Shown here: one piece after another, positions 16,591 through 25,661 of the stretch
How the letters are laid out: every line of letters begins with the position of its first letter
Position numbering within the stretch: the stretch's first letter is position 1
NCBI RefSeq assembly: GCF_004016445.2
Contig: NZ_SADT02000007.1
Span: 339,099 to 403,098, forward strand
Origin: Mesorhizobium sp. M2E.F.Ca.ET.219.01.1.1
GTDB lineage: Bacteria; Pseudomonadota; Alphaproteobacteria; Rhizobiales; Rhizobiaceae
Reading direction: 5' to 3'
DNA: 64,000 bases
Translations under genes and position numbers: made by a program
Notes under the pieces: generated by a model
What the model was told of the DNA's origin: nothing
What the model saw: only the letters and a program-made list of their open reading frames with translations
Database searches by the model: none

Positions 16591-17289
16591 TCAAGAGACA
16601 AGCACCACCGAGAACGGCCCGGCGCAAAAGAGCTTATCCGTGACCTTCTTGACCCCGGCAACGTTCTCGGCCGCAACGACGGCAGCCTTTCGCTGACGTT
16701 CGTCGAAGATGGCGCCGCTCAGCTCAACGTTTCCCTTGTCGACGGTGACGCCGATAAGGTCGCCGCCGCTCCAGGACTGCCCCTGCAGCTCGGCAAGAAT
16801 GCTCCTGCGGATGACCTCGTCGTCGACAGTCGCGGAGCCTGACTTGGGCAGAGTGCGAAGCAGGATGCGCATCAGATCGGAGCGGCTGACGATGCCGACG
16901 ATCTTGCCCGCGTCGAGGATGGGCACGTTCTTGATGTCGTGGGTCGCCATGAGTTCGACGATCTCGGCAAGCGAAGCGCCGGGCGCTGCCGAAACGACGC
17001 CGGCGGTCATAACGTCGGCCACGCGGCGGCCGCTCGAACGGACATATTCGTCGGCGAGCTTGCCTGGACCGACAAGAAGCTCCAGCCAGCGAGGCCGCGC
17101 CCGCCTGGTGCCAAGTTCGCCTCGGCGCAGGAAATCGCCTTCGCTGATGACGCCAGCCAGCGATCCATCGTCTCCCACGACCGGCAGGCAGCGAATGTTC
17201 CTGGTCAGCATCAGATCGGCCGCTTCGGCGACCGAGGCAGAGGTGGCGATTGTGACCACCGGCGTCGTCATGATGTCCCGAGCCTGCAT
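16591..17289 (-). CDS. CBS-pair and BON-domain protein
   Basis: A 232-residue cytoplasmic protein: CBS1 (about 7-60; ARDIMTTPVVTI), CBS2 (about 92-145; VADVMTAGVVSA, then KNVPILDAGKIVGIVSRSD), and a C-terminal BON domain (about 155-225; IGVTVDKGNVELSGAIFDE). CBS pairs bind adenine nucleotides or NAD(P)H and BON domains bind lipid or cell-envelope partners, so a sensor of energy state is likely. The FNR-type box at 17344-17357 is 54 bp upstream. Hypoxia-induced CBS proteins are known in other bacteria (for example mycobacterial Hrp1), which fits the context. The start follows a GGGAG. Confidence 0.88.
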   Translation of the reverse strand: MQARDIMTTPVVTIATSASVAEAADLMLTRNIRCLPVVGDDGSLAGVISEGDFLRRGELGTRRARPRWLELLVGPGKLADEYVRSSGRRVADVMTAGVVSAAPGASLAEIVELMATHDIKNVPILDAGKIVGIVSRSDLMRILLRTLPKSGSATVDDEVIRRSILAELQGQSWSGGDLIGVTVDKGNVELSGAIFDERQRKAAVVAAENVAGVKKVTDKLFCAGPFSVVLVS

Positions 17290-17343
17290 CGAAATCTCCC
17301 GCTTTCGTTAACCGCATTCTCGGACGTCGGGAGCAACGCCGCC

Positions 17344-17357
17344 TTGATCTACGTCAG
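17344..17357. promoter_or_regulatory. FNR/FixK-type box (TTGAT-CTAC-GTCAG)
   Basis: Two mismatches in the right arm. It lies 54 bp before the CBS-BON gene and overlaps the last codons of fixS. Confidence 0.6.
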
Positions 17358-17524
17358 TTTGATCGCCGGCCGTCGCCCTCTCGCTGATCAGGTTCGATCA
17401 ATATCCGCTCGGCGGCTCCATCGAGATCCTCATACTGGCCGCTGCGCAAAGCCCACAGGAAGCCGGACAGACCGAGCGCGCCGAGGAACAGGGCAACGGG
17501 AATGAGATAGACGAGCGTGGTCAT
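17354..17524 (-). CDS. fixS: cbb3 oxidase assembly protein FixS/CcoS
   Basis: A 56-residue single-span membrane protein (MTTLVYLIPVALFLGALGLS, then FLWALRSGQYEDLDGAAERI), typical in size and in the WALRSGQYEDLDGxAxRIL segment of CcoS, which is needed to place haem and copper into the cbb3 oxidase. The start overlaps the fixI stop (ATGA, 17521-17524). Last gene of the fixGHIS operon. The gene is short but unmistakable. Confidence 0.92.
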   Translation of the reverse strand: MTTLVYLIPVALFLGALGLSGFLWALRSGQYEDLDGAAERILIEPDQREGDGRRSN

Positions 17525-19806
17525 GGGTGCGCCGCTTCGATGACGTCGGTGCGGCGCCTGGCGGGAGCGGCTTCAGGGCCTGCTTTCGTCGTCGTCTGAA
17601 GCCGCATCGCATTTGCGATCACGATAAGCGAGGAAGCGCTCATCGCGATCGCCGCGATCAGCGGCGTCACATGTCCGAGGATGGCGATCGGCACGGCGAA
17701 TGCATTGTAGACGATCGCGATTGCGATGTTCTGGCGGATGAGCCGGCCGGCCTTGCGTGAGACATCCAGGGCGAGCGGCACGGCCAGCAGGCTCTCGCGC
17801 AGGAAGACGAAATCCGCGGCCTGGCGACCGATATCGGCCGCGGTCGCCGGAGCCATCGAGACATGCGCGGCGCCGAGCGCCGGCGTGTCGTTGAGGCCGT
17901 CGCCCACCATCAGCACCTTGTGGCCGGCGCGGGCCAACGCCTCGATCCTCTCGACCTTGCCCGAGGGCAGCAGGGCCGGCACGAAATTCGCGATGCCCAA
18001 GGTTCCCGCCGCCTCGCCGCAGGCGCGCGCGGTGTCGCCGGAAAGCATCTCGACCGAGATGCCGGCGTCCTTCAGCCGTTCCACCGCCGCCTTGGCATCG
18101 GCGCGCGCGGCATCCTCGAAGGCGAAGCACGCGACGATCCTGCCATTCTTCGCGAGGACCGTGCCACCAAGGCCGCCATATCGCCCCTCGCCGCCGGTAC
18201 GAGCCTTCCATCCGGCCCAGCCGCGCCGGCCTAGGCGCCAGATGTCCCCGCCGGCGGACGCTTCGATGCCGAAGCCGGGCTCCTCCTGCACGCGGTCGAA
18301 TGGGGTTCGACCGCGAACGCTGCCATAGGGCGCCAGCGCCTTTGAGAACGGGTGCCGGGAATGCGCCGCCAGGTCGGCCGCGACCGCCAGCATGGCCGGA
18401 TCGATCGATGCCGCGTTGACGAGCATGGGCAGCCCCAGCGTGAGCGTCCCGGTTTTGTCGAACACAGCCGCGTCGATCGCCGCGAGACGCTCCATCGCCG
18501 AACCATCCTTGACCATGACGCCGGCCTCGAACAGGTGCCGGGCCGCCACCACCTGGACGATCGGAACCGCGAGGCCGAGCGCGCACGGGCAGGTGATGAT
18601 CAGCACGGCGATGGCGATGGTCATGGCGCGGTGCCAATCGCCGGACGCAACCATCCAGCCGAGGAAGGTGGCAAAGGCCGCTAGATGGACCACGGGCGCG
18701 TAGAGCGCCGATACGCGGTCGGCGATCCGCCTGTAGCGCGAGCGGCCACCCTCGGCGGCTTCCATCAGCCGGACCATTTCCGCCAGGAAGGAATCCTTCG
18801 CCGCGGCGGTTGCCTGCATCGTCAGCGGACCTGTCAGGTTCAGCGTGCCGGCCTGGACGTGCGTGCCGGCACTCACGGCTTTCGGCGCGCTCTCGCCGGA
18901 GACGATCGAGCAATCGAGGTCGGAATTCCCGCTGACGATATCGCCGTCGACCGGTATCCGCTCTCCGGCGGCAATGAGGAGGCGCATTCCCGGCGCGAGT
19001 TCGGCGACGGGCACGTATTCGCGTATTCCGTCGTTGCGCAGGACCACGGCCCCTCGCGCGGCAAGCCGCGACAGGCCATTGACCGCGGTTCGCGCCCGCT
19101 CGCGCATCACGTGATCCAGCGTGCGCCCGATCAGCAGGAAGAAAAGCAGCGACACCGAGGCGTCGAAATAGGCGTGCTCGCCGTGATTGATGGTCTCGTA
19201 GAGGCTCATCGCGTAGGCGAGCGAAACGCCCACCGCGATCGGCACGTCCATGTTCATGCGGCCATGGCGCAGCGCGTTCGCAGCGGAGCGGAAGTAGATA
19301 CCGCCGGCGAAGGCGAGCGCCGGGATGGCGATCAGCGCGGACAGCCAATGAAACAGATCGCGTGTCGGGCCTTCCGCGCCGGACCAGACCGACACCGAGA
19401 GCAGCATGATATTGCCGGCCGCGAAGCCCGCCACGGCGACGGCGCGGATCAGCTCCGAGAGCGTCCTGTCCTTCTCGTGAATTTCCGGGTCAAACAGGTG
19501 CGCCTGATAGCCGAGCCGGCCGAGCACGGCAAAGAATGGCGGGACGATGTCCCCGCGCCAGCGGACCGACACACGCTTCGTCGACAGGTTGACGCGAGCA
19601 GACTCGACGTTCTCGACGGTGCCGAGCGCCGACTCGATCGCCTGGATGCAAGCCCCGCAGTGAACCGTCGGCACCGACAGGTCGGTCTGGTGGATGTCGC
19701 CGTCCAGGGAACGGCTGGCCAGCTTGATCTCCTCGCTCGACGGCGATGCGGACGCCGCGCCGGTGACCTCCAACGCCATTTCAGCCCCCGGCGCGCAGCA
19801 GCTCAT
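17521..19806 (-). CDS. fixI: copper-transporting P1B ATPase FixI/CcoI
   Basis: Inner-membrane Cu+ exporter-type ATPase that supplies copper for cbb3 oxidase assembly. The 761-residue protein has an N-terminal cysteine pair (MSCCAPG), a heavy-metal domain (about 40-110; VHCGACIQAIE), eight membrane helices, the actuator SGES motif, the ion motif CPC (IITCPCALGLA), phospho-Asp450 (DKTGTLTLG), and GDGLNDTPAL. CcoI proteins share this length and layout. It overlaps fixH by 4 bp and fixS by 4 bp. Controlled with fixG from the box at 21947. Confidence 0.95.
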   Translation of the reverse strand: MSCCAPGAEMALEVTGAASASPSSEEIKLASRSLDGDIHQTDLSVPTVHCGACIQAIESALGTVENVESARVNLSTKRVSVRWRGDIVPPFFAVLGRLGYQAHLFDPEIHEKDRTLSELIRAVAVAGFAAGNIMLLSVSVWSGAEGPTRDLFHWLSALIAIPALAFAGGIYFRSAANALRHGRMNMDVPIAVGVSLAYAMSLYETINHGEHAYFDASVSLLFFLLIGRTLDHVMRERARTAVNGLSRLAARGAVVLRNDGIREYVPVAELAPGMRLLIAAGERIPVDGDIVSGNSDLDCSIVSGESAPKAVSAGTHVQAGTLNLTGPLTMQATAAAKDSFLAEMVRLMEAAEGGRSRYRRIADRVSALYAPVVHLAAFATFLGWMVASGDWHRAMTIAIAVLIITCPCALGLAVPIVQVVAARHLFEAGVMVKDGSAMERLAAIDAAVFDKTGTLTLGLPMLVNAASIDPAMLAVAADLAAHSRHPFSKALAPYGSVRGRTPFDRVQEEPGFGIEASAGGDIWRLGRRGWAGWKARTGGEGRYGGLGGTVLAKNGRIVACFAFEDAARADAKAAVERLKDAGISVEMLSGDTARACGEAAGTLGIANFVPALLPSGKVERIEALARAGHKVLMVGDGLNDTPALGAAHVSMAPATAADIGRQAADFVFLRESLLAVPLALDVSRKAGRLIRQNIAIAIVYNAFAVPIAILGHVTPLIAAIAMSASSLIVIANAMRLQTTTKAGPEAAPARRRTDVIEAAHP

Positions 19807-20318
19807 TGCAGGGCTCCATTCGAGATCATGACGCGGCGGACATCGCGGAACGGCGACGTCAGCCCGGCATCCGCATCGATCTCCACGATCCAGACGCCAT
19901 TCCTGGGCGTGTGCCGCACGGCAAACGCGTCCGCGTTTCCGGGAGTGCCGCCGGGCACCGCGGCAAGTGTCAGGGCTTCGTCCTCGGCCTCGTAGGCCGG
20001 GTGGCGGAACAGCACCTTGACGCCGCGCAGCGGCACCGGTTTGCCCTGGCTGTCGACAAGGCTGTAACGGACCTCGCCGGAAGCGACGGTCAGCCTGCCT
20101 GTCCAGCCCAGCGCCGCCTGCGCCCTTCCTTTCCTCGCTTCTTCGTTGAACTGCTGGCTTGCGACATAGGTGTTCTCGACGACAAGACCGGTCCAGCTCT
20201 TCTGGGCGAGCGTGGCCATGGTGACGTTGACCCCGATCACCACCGCGAAGAACGCCAGAATGGAGACCAGCATGTGCTTGCCGGTGAACTCGCGCGGCTT
20301 CCGCATTTCGGCGCTCAT
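19803..20318 (-). CDS. fixH: FixH/CcoH cbb3 assembly protein
   Basis: A 171-residue membrane-anchored protein with one N-terminal helix (HMLVSILAFFAVVIGVNVTM) and a periplasmic domain of about 130 residues with the FixH pattern YVASQQFNE and W-x-G. FixH/CcoH associates with the cbb3 oxidase late in assembly. It is coupled by 4-bp overlaps to fixG upstream and fixI downstream, the standard fixGHIS arrangement. Confidence 0.92.
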   Translation of the reverse strand: MSAEMRKPREFTGKHMLVSILAFFAVVIGVNVTMATLAQKSWTGLVVENTYVASQQFNEEARKGRAQAALGWTGRLTVASGEVRYSLVDSQGKPVPLRGVKVLFRHPAYEAEDEALTLAAVPGGTPGNADAFAVRHTPRNGVWIVEIDADAGLTSPFRDVRRVMISNGALQ

Positions 20319-21886
20319 CTGCTGTTCTCCGGGGCGTTAAAGGTGGCGGTGTATTCGGCGGTTTCGGAACTTGCCGTGTCGTCGATGCGGAATTCGAAGC
20401 TCTGTGCCGGCTTCCTGATCTGCTCGACCGGTTGCCGCACGAAGACCTTCAGCATCTTCAGCCGGTCGGGTTCGACCGGGATGGAGAATGAGCGGCTTGC
20501 GGGCTGGTCGATGCCGACGATGCTCATCTCACCGCCGTCGAGATCGTGCAGCGAGATCTCGACCGTCCTCGGCTCGGGTATCATGTTGAGCAGCTTGACT
20601 GTGTAGCCGTTCCGGATCGAGCCATCCGAGAGCGTCACGAACTGCGGATTGCGATCATGCAGGACATTCAGCTCCAGCCGTTCGCGCGTCAGCAGCGAAT
20701 AGACGAGCACCAGGCCGATCGCCGACCACACACCGAGATAGATGTAGGTGCGCAACCGGAAGATCTTGCCCAGATGGAAATGTGCCAGGCCGTCGGCGAA
20801 GCTGCCGCTCGGCGTCCTCACCAGCGCCGGGTTGACCGGGCCGGTGCCCCCGGATGTGGCCATCGCCATGTTGGCGTTGTAGTCCGCCAGCGTTGCGTAG
20901 GAGATCAGCCCGCGTTCCCGGCCGAGCTTGTCCATGATGCTGTCGCAGGCGTCGATGCACAGCGCGCAGGTGATGCATTCCAGCTGCTGGCCGTCGCGGA
21001 TGTCGATTCCCATGGGGCACACGGCGACACAGGCGTTGCAGTCGACGCAGTCGCCGACCGATTGCCCGGCCGCCGAGGCCTTCTTGGCGTGGCGCGATCG
21101 CGGCTCGCCGCGCCAGTCGTTATACGTCACTGTCAGCGAGTTTTCGTCCAGCATGGCCGCTTGGATGCGCGGCCACGGGCACATATAGGTGCAGACCTGC
21201 TCGCGCATCAGCCCGCCTAACACATAGGTGGTGCCGGTGAGCACCGCGATCGTGGCATAGGCGATGGGCGCCGCCGTGCCGGTGACGACTTCGCTGAGCA
21301 GCTTCGGCGCATCGGCGAAGTAGAAAATCCAGGCGCCGCCCGTGGCCACTGCGATGACAAGCCAGATGGCGTGCTTGGATACGCGCAGGAAGAGCTTCCG
21401 GGCGCTCCAGGGAGCGGCATCCAGCTTCATGCGGGCATTGCGATCGCCTTCGATCGCCCGTTCCACCACAAGGAACAGGTCGACCCAGACGGTCTGCGGG
21501 CAGGTATAGCCGCACCAGGCTCGCCCGACCGTCGATGTGATCAGGAAAAGACCGACGCCCGCCATCATCAAAAGGCCGGCGACATAGTAGAATTCCTGCG
21601 GCCAGATCTCGATGAAGAAGAAGTAGAAACGGCGGTTCGCCAGGTCGATGAGAACGGCCTGGTCGGGAGCGAAGGGCCCGCGATCCCAGCGCAGCCAGGG
21701 GGTCAGGTAATAGATGCCGAGCGTGATCGCCATCACCAGCCATTTGAACTGGCGGAAACGGCCGGAGGCGCGCTTCGGAAAGATCTTCTTGCGCGCGGCG
21801 TAGAGCGGCTGTCGCGTCTTCGCGGAGTTGACCGCTTCGGCCTCGAGCCGTTCTACCTGCGACTGATCCAGCACGACGATCTCCAA
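20315..21886 (-). CDS. fixG: FixG/CcoG polyferredoxin-like cupric reductase
   Basis: A 523-residue membrane protein: about five helices, the CGYTCPQTVW and CTYMCPWPRIQ clusters of the NapH/CcoG type, and two [4Fe-4S] motifs CVDCNACVAVCP and CITCALCIDAC (about residues 285-330), followed by a C-terminal Ig-like periplasmic domain. CcoG reduces Cu2+ to Cu+ for loading into the cbb3 oxidase. First gene of fixGHIS. An FNR box 60 bp upstream gives a clear basis for low-oxygen control. Confidence 0.95.
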   Translation of the reverse strand: MEIVVLDQSQVERLEAEAVNSAKTRQPLYAARKKIFPKRASGRFRQFKWLVMAITLGIYYLTPWLRWDRGPFAPDQAVLIDLANRRFYFFFIEIWPQEFYYVAGLLMMAGVGLFLITSTVGRAWCGYTCPQTVWVDLFLVVERAIEGDRNARMKLDAAPWSARKLFLRVSKHAIWLVIAVATGGAWIFYFADAPKLLSEVVTGTAAPIAYATIAVLTGTTYVLGGLMREQVCTYMCPWPRIQAAMLDENSLTVTYNDWRGEPRSRHAKKASAAGQSVGDCVDCNACVAVCPMGIDIRDGQQLECITCALCIDACDSIMDKLGRERGLISYATLADYNANMAMATSGGTGPVNPALVRTPSGSFADGLAHFHLGKIFRLRTYIYLGVWSAIGLVLVYSLLTRERLELNVLHDRNPQFVTLSDGSIRNGYTVKLLNMIPEPRTVEISLHDLDGGEMSIVGIDQPASRSFSIPVEPDRLKMLKVFVRQPVEQIRKPAQSFEFRIDDTASSETAEYTATFNAPENSR

Positions 21887-21946
21887 TCACGGCGAAATGA
21901 CGCCCCCTTCTTTCCGGCAATCTCGCAATCGCGCGGGCGCGTCGCG

Positions 21947-21960
21947 TTGATGCAGGTCAA
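21947..21960. promoter_or_regulatory. FNR/FixK box (TTGAT-GCAG-GTCAA)
   Basis: One mismatch to the consensus, 60 bp before fixG. It lies between the fixNOQP terminator and fixG, showing that fixGHIS has its own promoter. Confidence 0.85.
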
Positions 21961-21982
21961 ATTGAGTTATCAAAAAGCAAGT

Positions 21983-22007
21983 CGAGGCCCGGCATGGCCG
22001 GGCCTCG
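21983..22007 (-). terminator. fixNOQP terminator hairpin
   Basis: Perfect 11-bp stem CGAGGCCCGGC with a 3-base loop; read on the minus strand it is followed within 5 bases by a short T run (GCTTTTTG). It lies 39 bp after the fixP stop. Confidence 0.8.
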
Positions 22008-22045
22008 TCGCTTGAACGGCTGAGGGCCGAGAATAGGCCCCGTTC

Positions 22046-22909
22046 CTATTCTCCGCCGCCAAGCGAATGGACATAGACAGCCAGTTCCTTGACCGTCGTC
22101 TCGCCGAGGCGGCCGACCCAGGCAGGCATCACCCCGTTCTTCGGGGCTCGCACCTGGGCAGCAATCGCGGCCTCGCCGGAGCCGTGGAGCCAGATGGCAT
22201 CCGTCAGATTGGGTGCTCCGAGGTCGCGGTTGCCCTTCGCGTTCTCGCCATGGCAGGCGGCGCAATTGTCAGCGAAAACCTTGGCGCCGGGCTCGATCAG
22301 GCTTTTGTCCTGCACCGGTCCGGAAAGGCTCGCCACATAGGCGCTGACCTGAGCGATCTGTTCCGGCTTGAGCACGTCGGCAAAAGCGGTCATCTCCGAC
22401 TGACGTGTATCGGCGTCCGCCGCGAAGCGGATGCCATGCGTGATCGTCTGCTGGATCTGCTCCGCCTTGCCGCCCCAGAGCCAATCGTCATCGTTGAGGT
22501 TCGGAAAACCTGCCGATCCTTGCGCGCCCGAGCCGTGGCACTGCACGCAATTGACCTTGAATGCGGCGCCGCCGGCGGCGACGGCGAACTCGCGCAACGT
22601 GTCGTCAGCGGCGATTTCCGAAACGGTCTTGGACTGTATCGCCGTGACGTATTTGGCCTTGGCGGCGTCAGCCGCGGCCATCTCGTTCTTGACGTCGTTT
22701 CGGCTGGAGAAGCCCAGGACGCCCCTGGTGGCGGAACTCAGCATCGGCCAGGCGGGATAGGCAATCGTGTAAGCGAGCGCCCAGGCCACGGTGATGTAGA
22801 AGGTGATCACCCACCAGCGCGGCAGAGGATTGTTGAGCTCCTTGATACCGTCCCATTCATGGCCGGTCGTCGTGATGCCCGAGATTTCATCGATATGCTC
22901 GTTGCTCAT
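22046..22909 (-). CDS. fixP: cbb3 oxidase dihaem cytochrome c subunit FixP/CcoP
   Basis: Carries electrons from the bc1 complex or soluble cytochromes to FixO/FixN. The 287-residue protein has an N-terminal helix (about 35-55), then two c-type haem domains with CVQCH (about 135) and CAACH (about 225). The opening DEISGITTTGHEWDGIKELNNPLPRWW is characteristic. ATG 22909 is used; an upstream TTG adds two residues. It is the last gene of fixNOQP and is followed by a terminator. Confidence 0.95.
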   Translation of the reverse strand: MSNEHIDEISGITTTGHEWDGIKELNNPLPRWWVITFYITVAWALAYTIAYPAWPMLSSATRGVLGFSSRNDVKNEMAAADAAKAKYVTAIQSKTVSEIAADDTLREFAVAAGGAAFKVNCVQCHGSGAQGSAGFPNLNDDDWLWGGKAEQIQQTITHGIRFAADADTRQSEMTAFADVLKPEQIAQVSAYVASLSGPVQDKSLIEPGAKVFADNCAACHGENAKGNRDLGAPNLTDAIWLHGSGEAAIAAQVRAPKNGVMPAWVGRLGETTVKELAVYVHSLGGGE

Positions 22910-22911
22910 GA

Positions 22912-23061
22912 TCAATCGTCCTGGAGAGGAATTTTAGCGGCGTCGTCGGCATGCTTTCTGCCACCCGGACGCAGCGCGAAGACAATGCAGCCGACAAAGA
23001 ACAAAGCCATGGCAAGCAGGCCCCAACTGTCGGCGAACTCCCGCATCAAGTTGTATTCCAT
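22912..23061 (-). CDS. fixQ: cbb3 oxidase small subunit FixQ/CcoQ
   Basis: A 49-residue single-span protein (MEYNLMREFADSWGLLAMAL, then FFVGCIVFALRPGGRKHADD), the size and layout of CcoQ, which stabilises the oxidase. The start follows GGAGGG. Lies between fixO and fixP with gaps of 12 and 2 bp. Confidence 0.93.
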   Translation of the reverse strand: MEYNLMREFADSWGLLAMALFFVGCIVFALRPGGRKHADDAAKIPLQDD

Positions 23062-23073
23062 CGGTTGCCCTCC

Positions 23074-23805
23074 TCAGCGGTAGCCGGCTGCTTCGTCGTA
23101 GTTCTTGAAATCGACCAGCGTGCCGAGCATCTGGAGATAGGCTACGAGAGCATCCATCTCGGTGACCTGCTGCGGGTTGCCGTCGAAGTCGCCGATCTTG
23201 GCCTTGGGGTAGCGTTTCTCCAGGCCGGCCGTGTCGGCATTGGGATCGGCCTGCGCCATCAGGTCGGCGTTGGCATTGGCGACCATGTCGTCGGAGTAGG
23301 GCACCCCGACGCGCCTGTTCGCAGTGAGATGCGTCGAGAAATCCTTCACCTCGATCGGCGTGTCTTTCAAGAAGGCGTAGTTCGGCATGACCGATTCCGG
23401 CACCACGGAGCGCGGGTCGGCAAGATGCTGAACTTGCCAGCTGTTGGAGTAACGATCGCCGACGCGGGCAAGATCCGGTCCGGTTCGCTTGGATCCCCAC
23501 TGGAACGGGTGGTCGTACATCGACTCGGCCGCCAGGCTGTAATGGCCGTAGCGCTCCACCTCGTCGCGGAACGGCCGGATCATCTGGCTGTGGCAGAGGT
23601 AGCATCCCTCCCGCACATAGATGTTGCGTCCGGCGAGCTCCAGCGGGGTGTAGGGCCGCATGCCCTCGACCTTCTCGATCGTGTTGTCGAGATAGAAGAG
23701 CGGCGCGATCTCGACGATGCCGCCAACGGTCACGACCAGCAGGGATCCGACGAGAAGAAGCGTCGCGTTCTTCTCGATCAGCGCGTGTTTGTCTATCAGG
23801 CCCAT
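23074..23805 (-). CDS. fixO: cbb3 oxidase monohaem cytochrome c subunit FixO/CcoO
   Basis: Membrane-anchored cytochrome c of the cbb3 oxidase. The 243-residue protein starts MGLIDKHALIEKNATLLLVG, has one N-terminal helix, the haem motif CYLCH (about residue 70, REGCYLCHSQMIRPFRDEVERYG), and the conserved HPFQWGSKRTGPDLARVG. The ATG at 23805 follows AAGGAG; a longer upstream reading overlaps the fixN end and lacks support. Confidence 0.95.
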   Translation of the reverse strand: MGLIDKHALIEKNATLLLVGSLLVVTVGGIVEIAPLFYLDNTIEKVEGMRPYTPLELAGRNIYVREGCYLCHSQMIRPFRDEVERYGHYSLAAESMYDHPFQWGSKRTGPDLARVGDRYSNSWQVQHLADPRSVVPESVMPNYAFLKDTPIEVKDFSTHLTANRRVGVPYSDDMVANANADLMAQADPNADTAGLEKRYPKAKIGDFDGNPQQVTEMDALVAYLQMLGTLVDFKNYDEAAGYR

Positions 23806-23815
23806 GTCTGGCTCC

Positions 23816-25426
23816 TTATTCGGCAGGCTGGAGGGCGGGGGCGGAACCCGGCAAAGGCTGTTCTTTGCGCTGGTAGCCACGAATGGTCATGGTGACGTTC
23901 CAGGCCATGATCAGCATGCCGGCCAGGTACATGGCGCCGCCCGCGGCGCGCATGACATAGTAGGGATGCATGGCGGCGACCGTCTCGGCGAAGGAATAGA
24001 CGAGGAACCCCTGCTCGTCGTATTCGCGCCACATGAGCCCTTGCATGATGCCCGAGACCCACATCACCGCCGCGTAGACAACGATGCCGAGCGTCGCCAG
24101 CCAGAAGTGCCAGGTGACGAGGCGCATCGAATAGAGCCGCTCGCGGTTCCAGAGCTTGGGCACCATGTAGTAGATCGCGCCGAAGCTGATCAGGCCGACC
24201 CAGCCGAGCGCGCCCGAATGGACGTGGCCGATCGTCCAATCCGTATAGTGCGACAGCGAGTTGACCGTCTTGATCGACATCATCGGCCCTTCGAAGGTCG
24301 ACATGCCGTAGAAGGCGATGGCCGCCACCATCATGCGGACGATCGGGTCGGTGCGGATCTTGTCCCAGGCGCCGGAGAGGGTCATGAGGCCGTTAATCAT
24401 GCCGCCCCAGGAAGGCATCCACAGCATGATCGAGAACACCATGCCGAGCGTCTGCGCCCAGTCGGGCAGGGCGGTGTAGTGGAGGTGGTGCGGCCCGGCC
24501 CAGATATAGAGGAAGATCAGCGCCCAGAAGTGGATGATCGACAGCCGGTAGGAATAGACCGGGCGGTTCACCTGCTTGGGCACGAAGTAATACATCATGC
24601 CGAGGAAGCCCGCCGTCAGGAAGAACCCGACCGCGTTATGGCCGTACCACCACTGCGTCAGCGCGTCCTGAACACCTGAGAATGCCGAGTAGCTCTTCGA
24701 GCCGAGGAACGAGACCGGCATCGACAGGTTGTTGACGACATGCAGCATCGCGATGGTGATGATGAAGGACAGGTAGAACCAGTTGGCGACGTAGATATGC
24801 GGTTCCTTGCGCTTCAGAATGGTGCCGAGGAAAAGGATCAGGTACGCGACCCAGACGACTGTCAGCCAGAGGTCGACATACCATTCCGGCTCGGCATATT
24901 CGCGGCCTTCGGTGATGCCCAGCAGATAGCCGGTCGCGGCCATGACGATGAACAGCTGGTAGCCCCAGAAGACGAACCAGGCGAGATTGCCGCCAAACAG
25001 CCTCGCGCGGGACGTGCGCTGCACGACATACATGGATGTGCAGAGAAGGGCGTTGCCGCCAAAGGCGAAGATCACACCGGAGGTATGAAGGGGCCGCAGC
25101 CGGCCGAAATTGAACCAAGGCCCGATGTTAAGCTGAGGGTACGCAAGCTCCAGCGCGATGACCAAGCCGACCAGCATGCCGACGACGCCCCAGAACACCG
25201 TTGCAATGGCGCCGTAGCGGATCGGACCATCCATATAGGCGGATGGGTCGACAGGCGCCGCGAGCTTGAAATCCGTCTTGCGCAGCAGGATCGCAGTGAA
25301 GCAAGCCACGGCGAAAAACAAAACCCACATGTGCTGGCGAAAAGGTTCATCCACCCCGAAGCCGGCGGCTACGAGGGCGCCAAAGGCAAACAGGCTTAGA
25401 AGGACGATCTCCGTGCCAAATCTCAT
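23816..25426 (-). CDS. fixN: cbb3 oxidase catalytic subunit FixN/CcoN
   Basis: Haem-copper oxygen reductase subunit with very high oxygen affinity, used for respiration at nanomolar O2. The 536-residue protein has about 12 membrane helices and the expected His ligands, for instance HTSGVIFAFGGN, WWYGHNAVGFFLTAGFLG, AGPHHLHYTALPDW and GHVHSGALGW. First gene of fixNOQP. The FNR box at 25510 lies 83 bp upstream. Confidence 0.96.
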   Translation of the reverse strand: MRFGTEIVLLSLFAFGALVAAGFGVDEPFRQHMWVLFFAVACFTAILLRKTDFKLAAPVDPSAYMDGPIRYGAIATVFWGVVGMLVGLVIALELAYPQLNIGPWFNFGRLRPLHTSGVIFAFGGNALLCTSMYVVQRTSRARLFGGNLAWFVFWGYQLFIVMAATGYLLGITEGREYAEPEWYVDLWLTVVWVAYLILFLGTILKRKEPHIYVANWFYLSFIITIAMLHVVNNLSMPVSFLGSKSYSAFSGVQDALTQWWYGHNAVGFFLTAGFLGMMYYFVPKQVNRPVYSYRLSIIHFWALIFLYIWAGPHHLHYTALPDWAQTLGMVFSIMLWMPSWGGMINGLMTLSGAWDKIRTDPIVRMMVAAIAFYGMSTFEGPMMSIKTVNSLSHYTDWTIGHVHSGALGWVGLISFGAIYYMVPKLWNRERLYSMRLVTWHFWLATLGIVVYAAVMWVSGIMQGLMWREYDEQGFLVYSFAETVAAMHPYYVMRAAGGAMYLAGMLIMAWNVTMTIRGYQRKEQPLPGSAPALQPAE

Positions 25427-25509
25427 CGCAAGTCCCCGATCTCGTCTCGAAAATTCCAGCGGAAAAACCCGCCCGAGGCACCTTTTCGAGATTTCCCGGC
25501 CCGGTGGCC

Positions 25510-25523
25510 TTGATCCAGGTCAA
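25510..25523. promoter_or_regulatory. FNR/FixK box (TTGAT-CCAG-GTCAA)
   Basis: One mismatch, 83 bp before fixN: the typical anaerobox of fixNOQP operons. Confidence 0.88.
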
Positions 25524-25661
25524 ACGCGGACTGCTTTTATTTGGAGGGTGTCGGCGCCGAGCGCTGGGATCTGATCCCGCTCCAGGCAAGGGACGACCTG
25601 CAAGACCGAACCTTGACCTTGCTGAGGTCCAGCCAAGCGAGGTTTGCAGCATCTTCGCTGC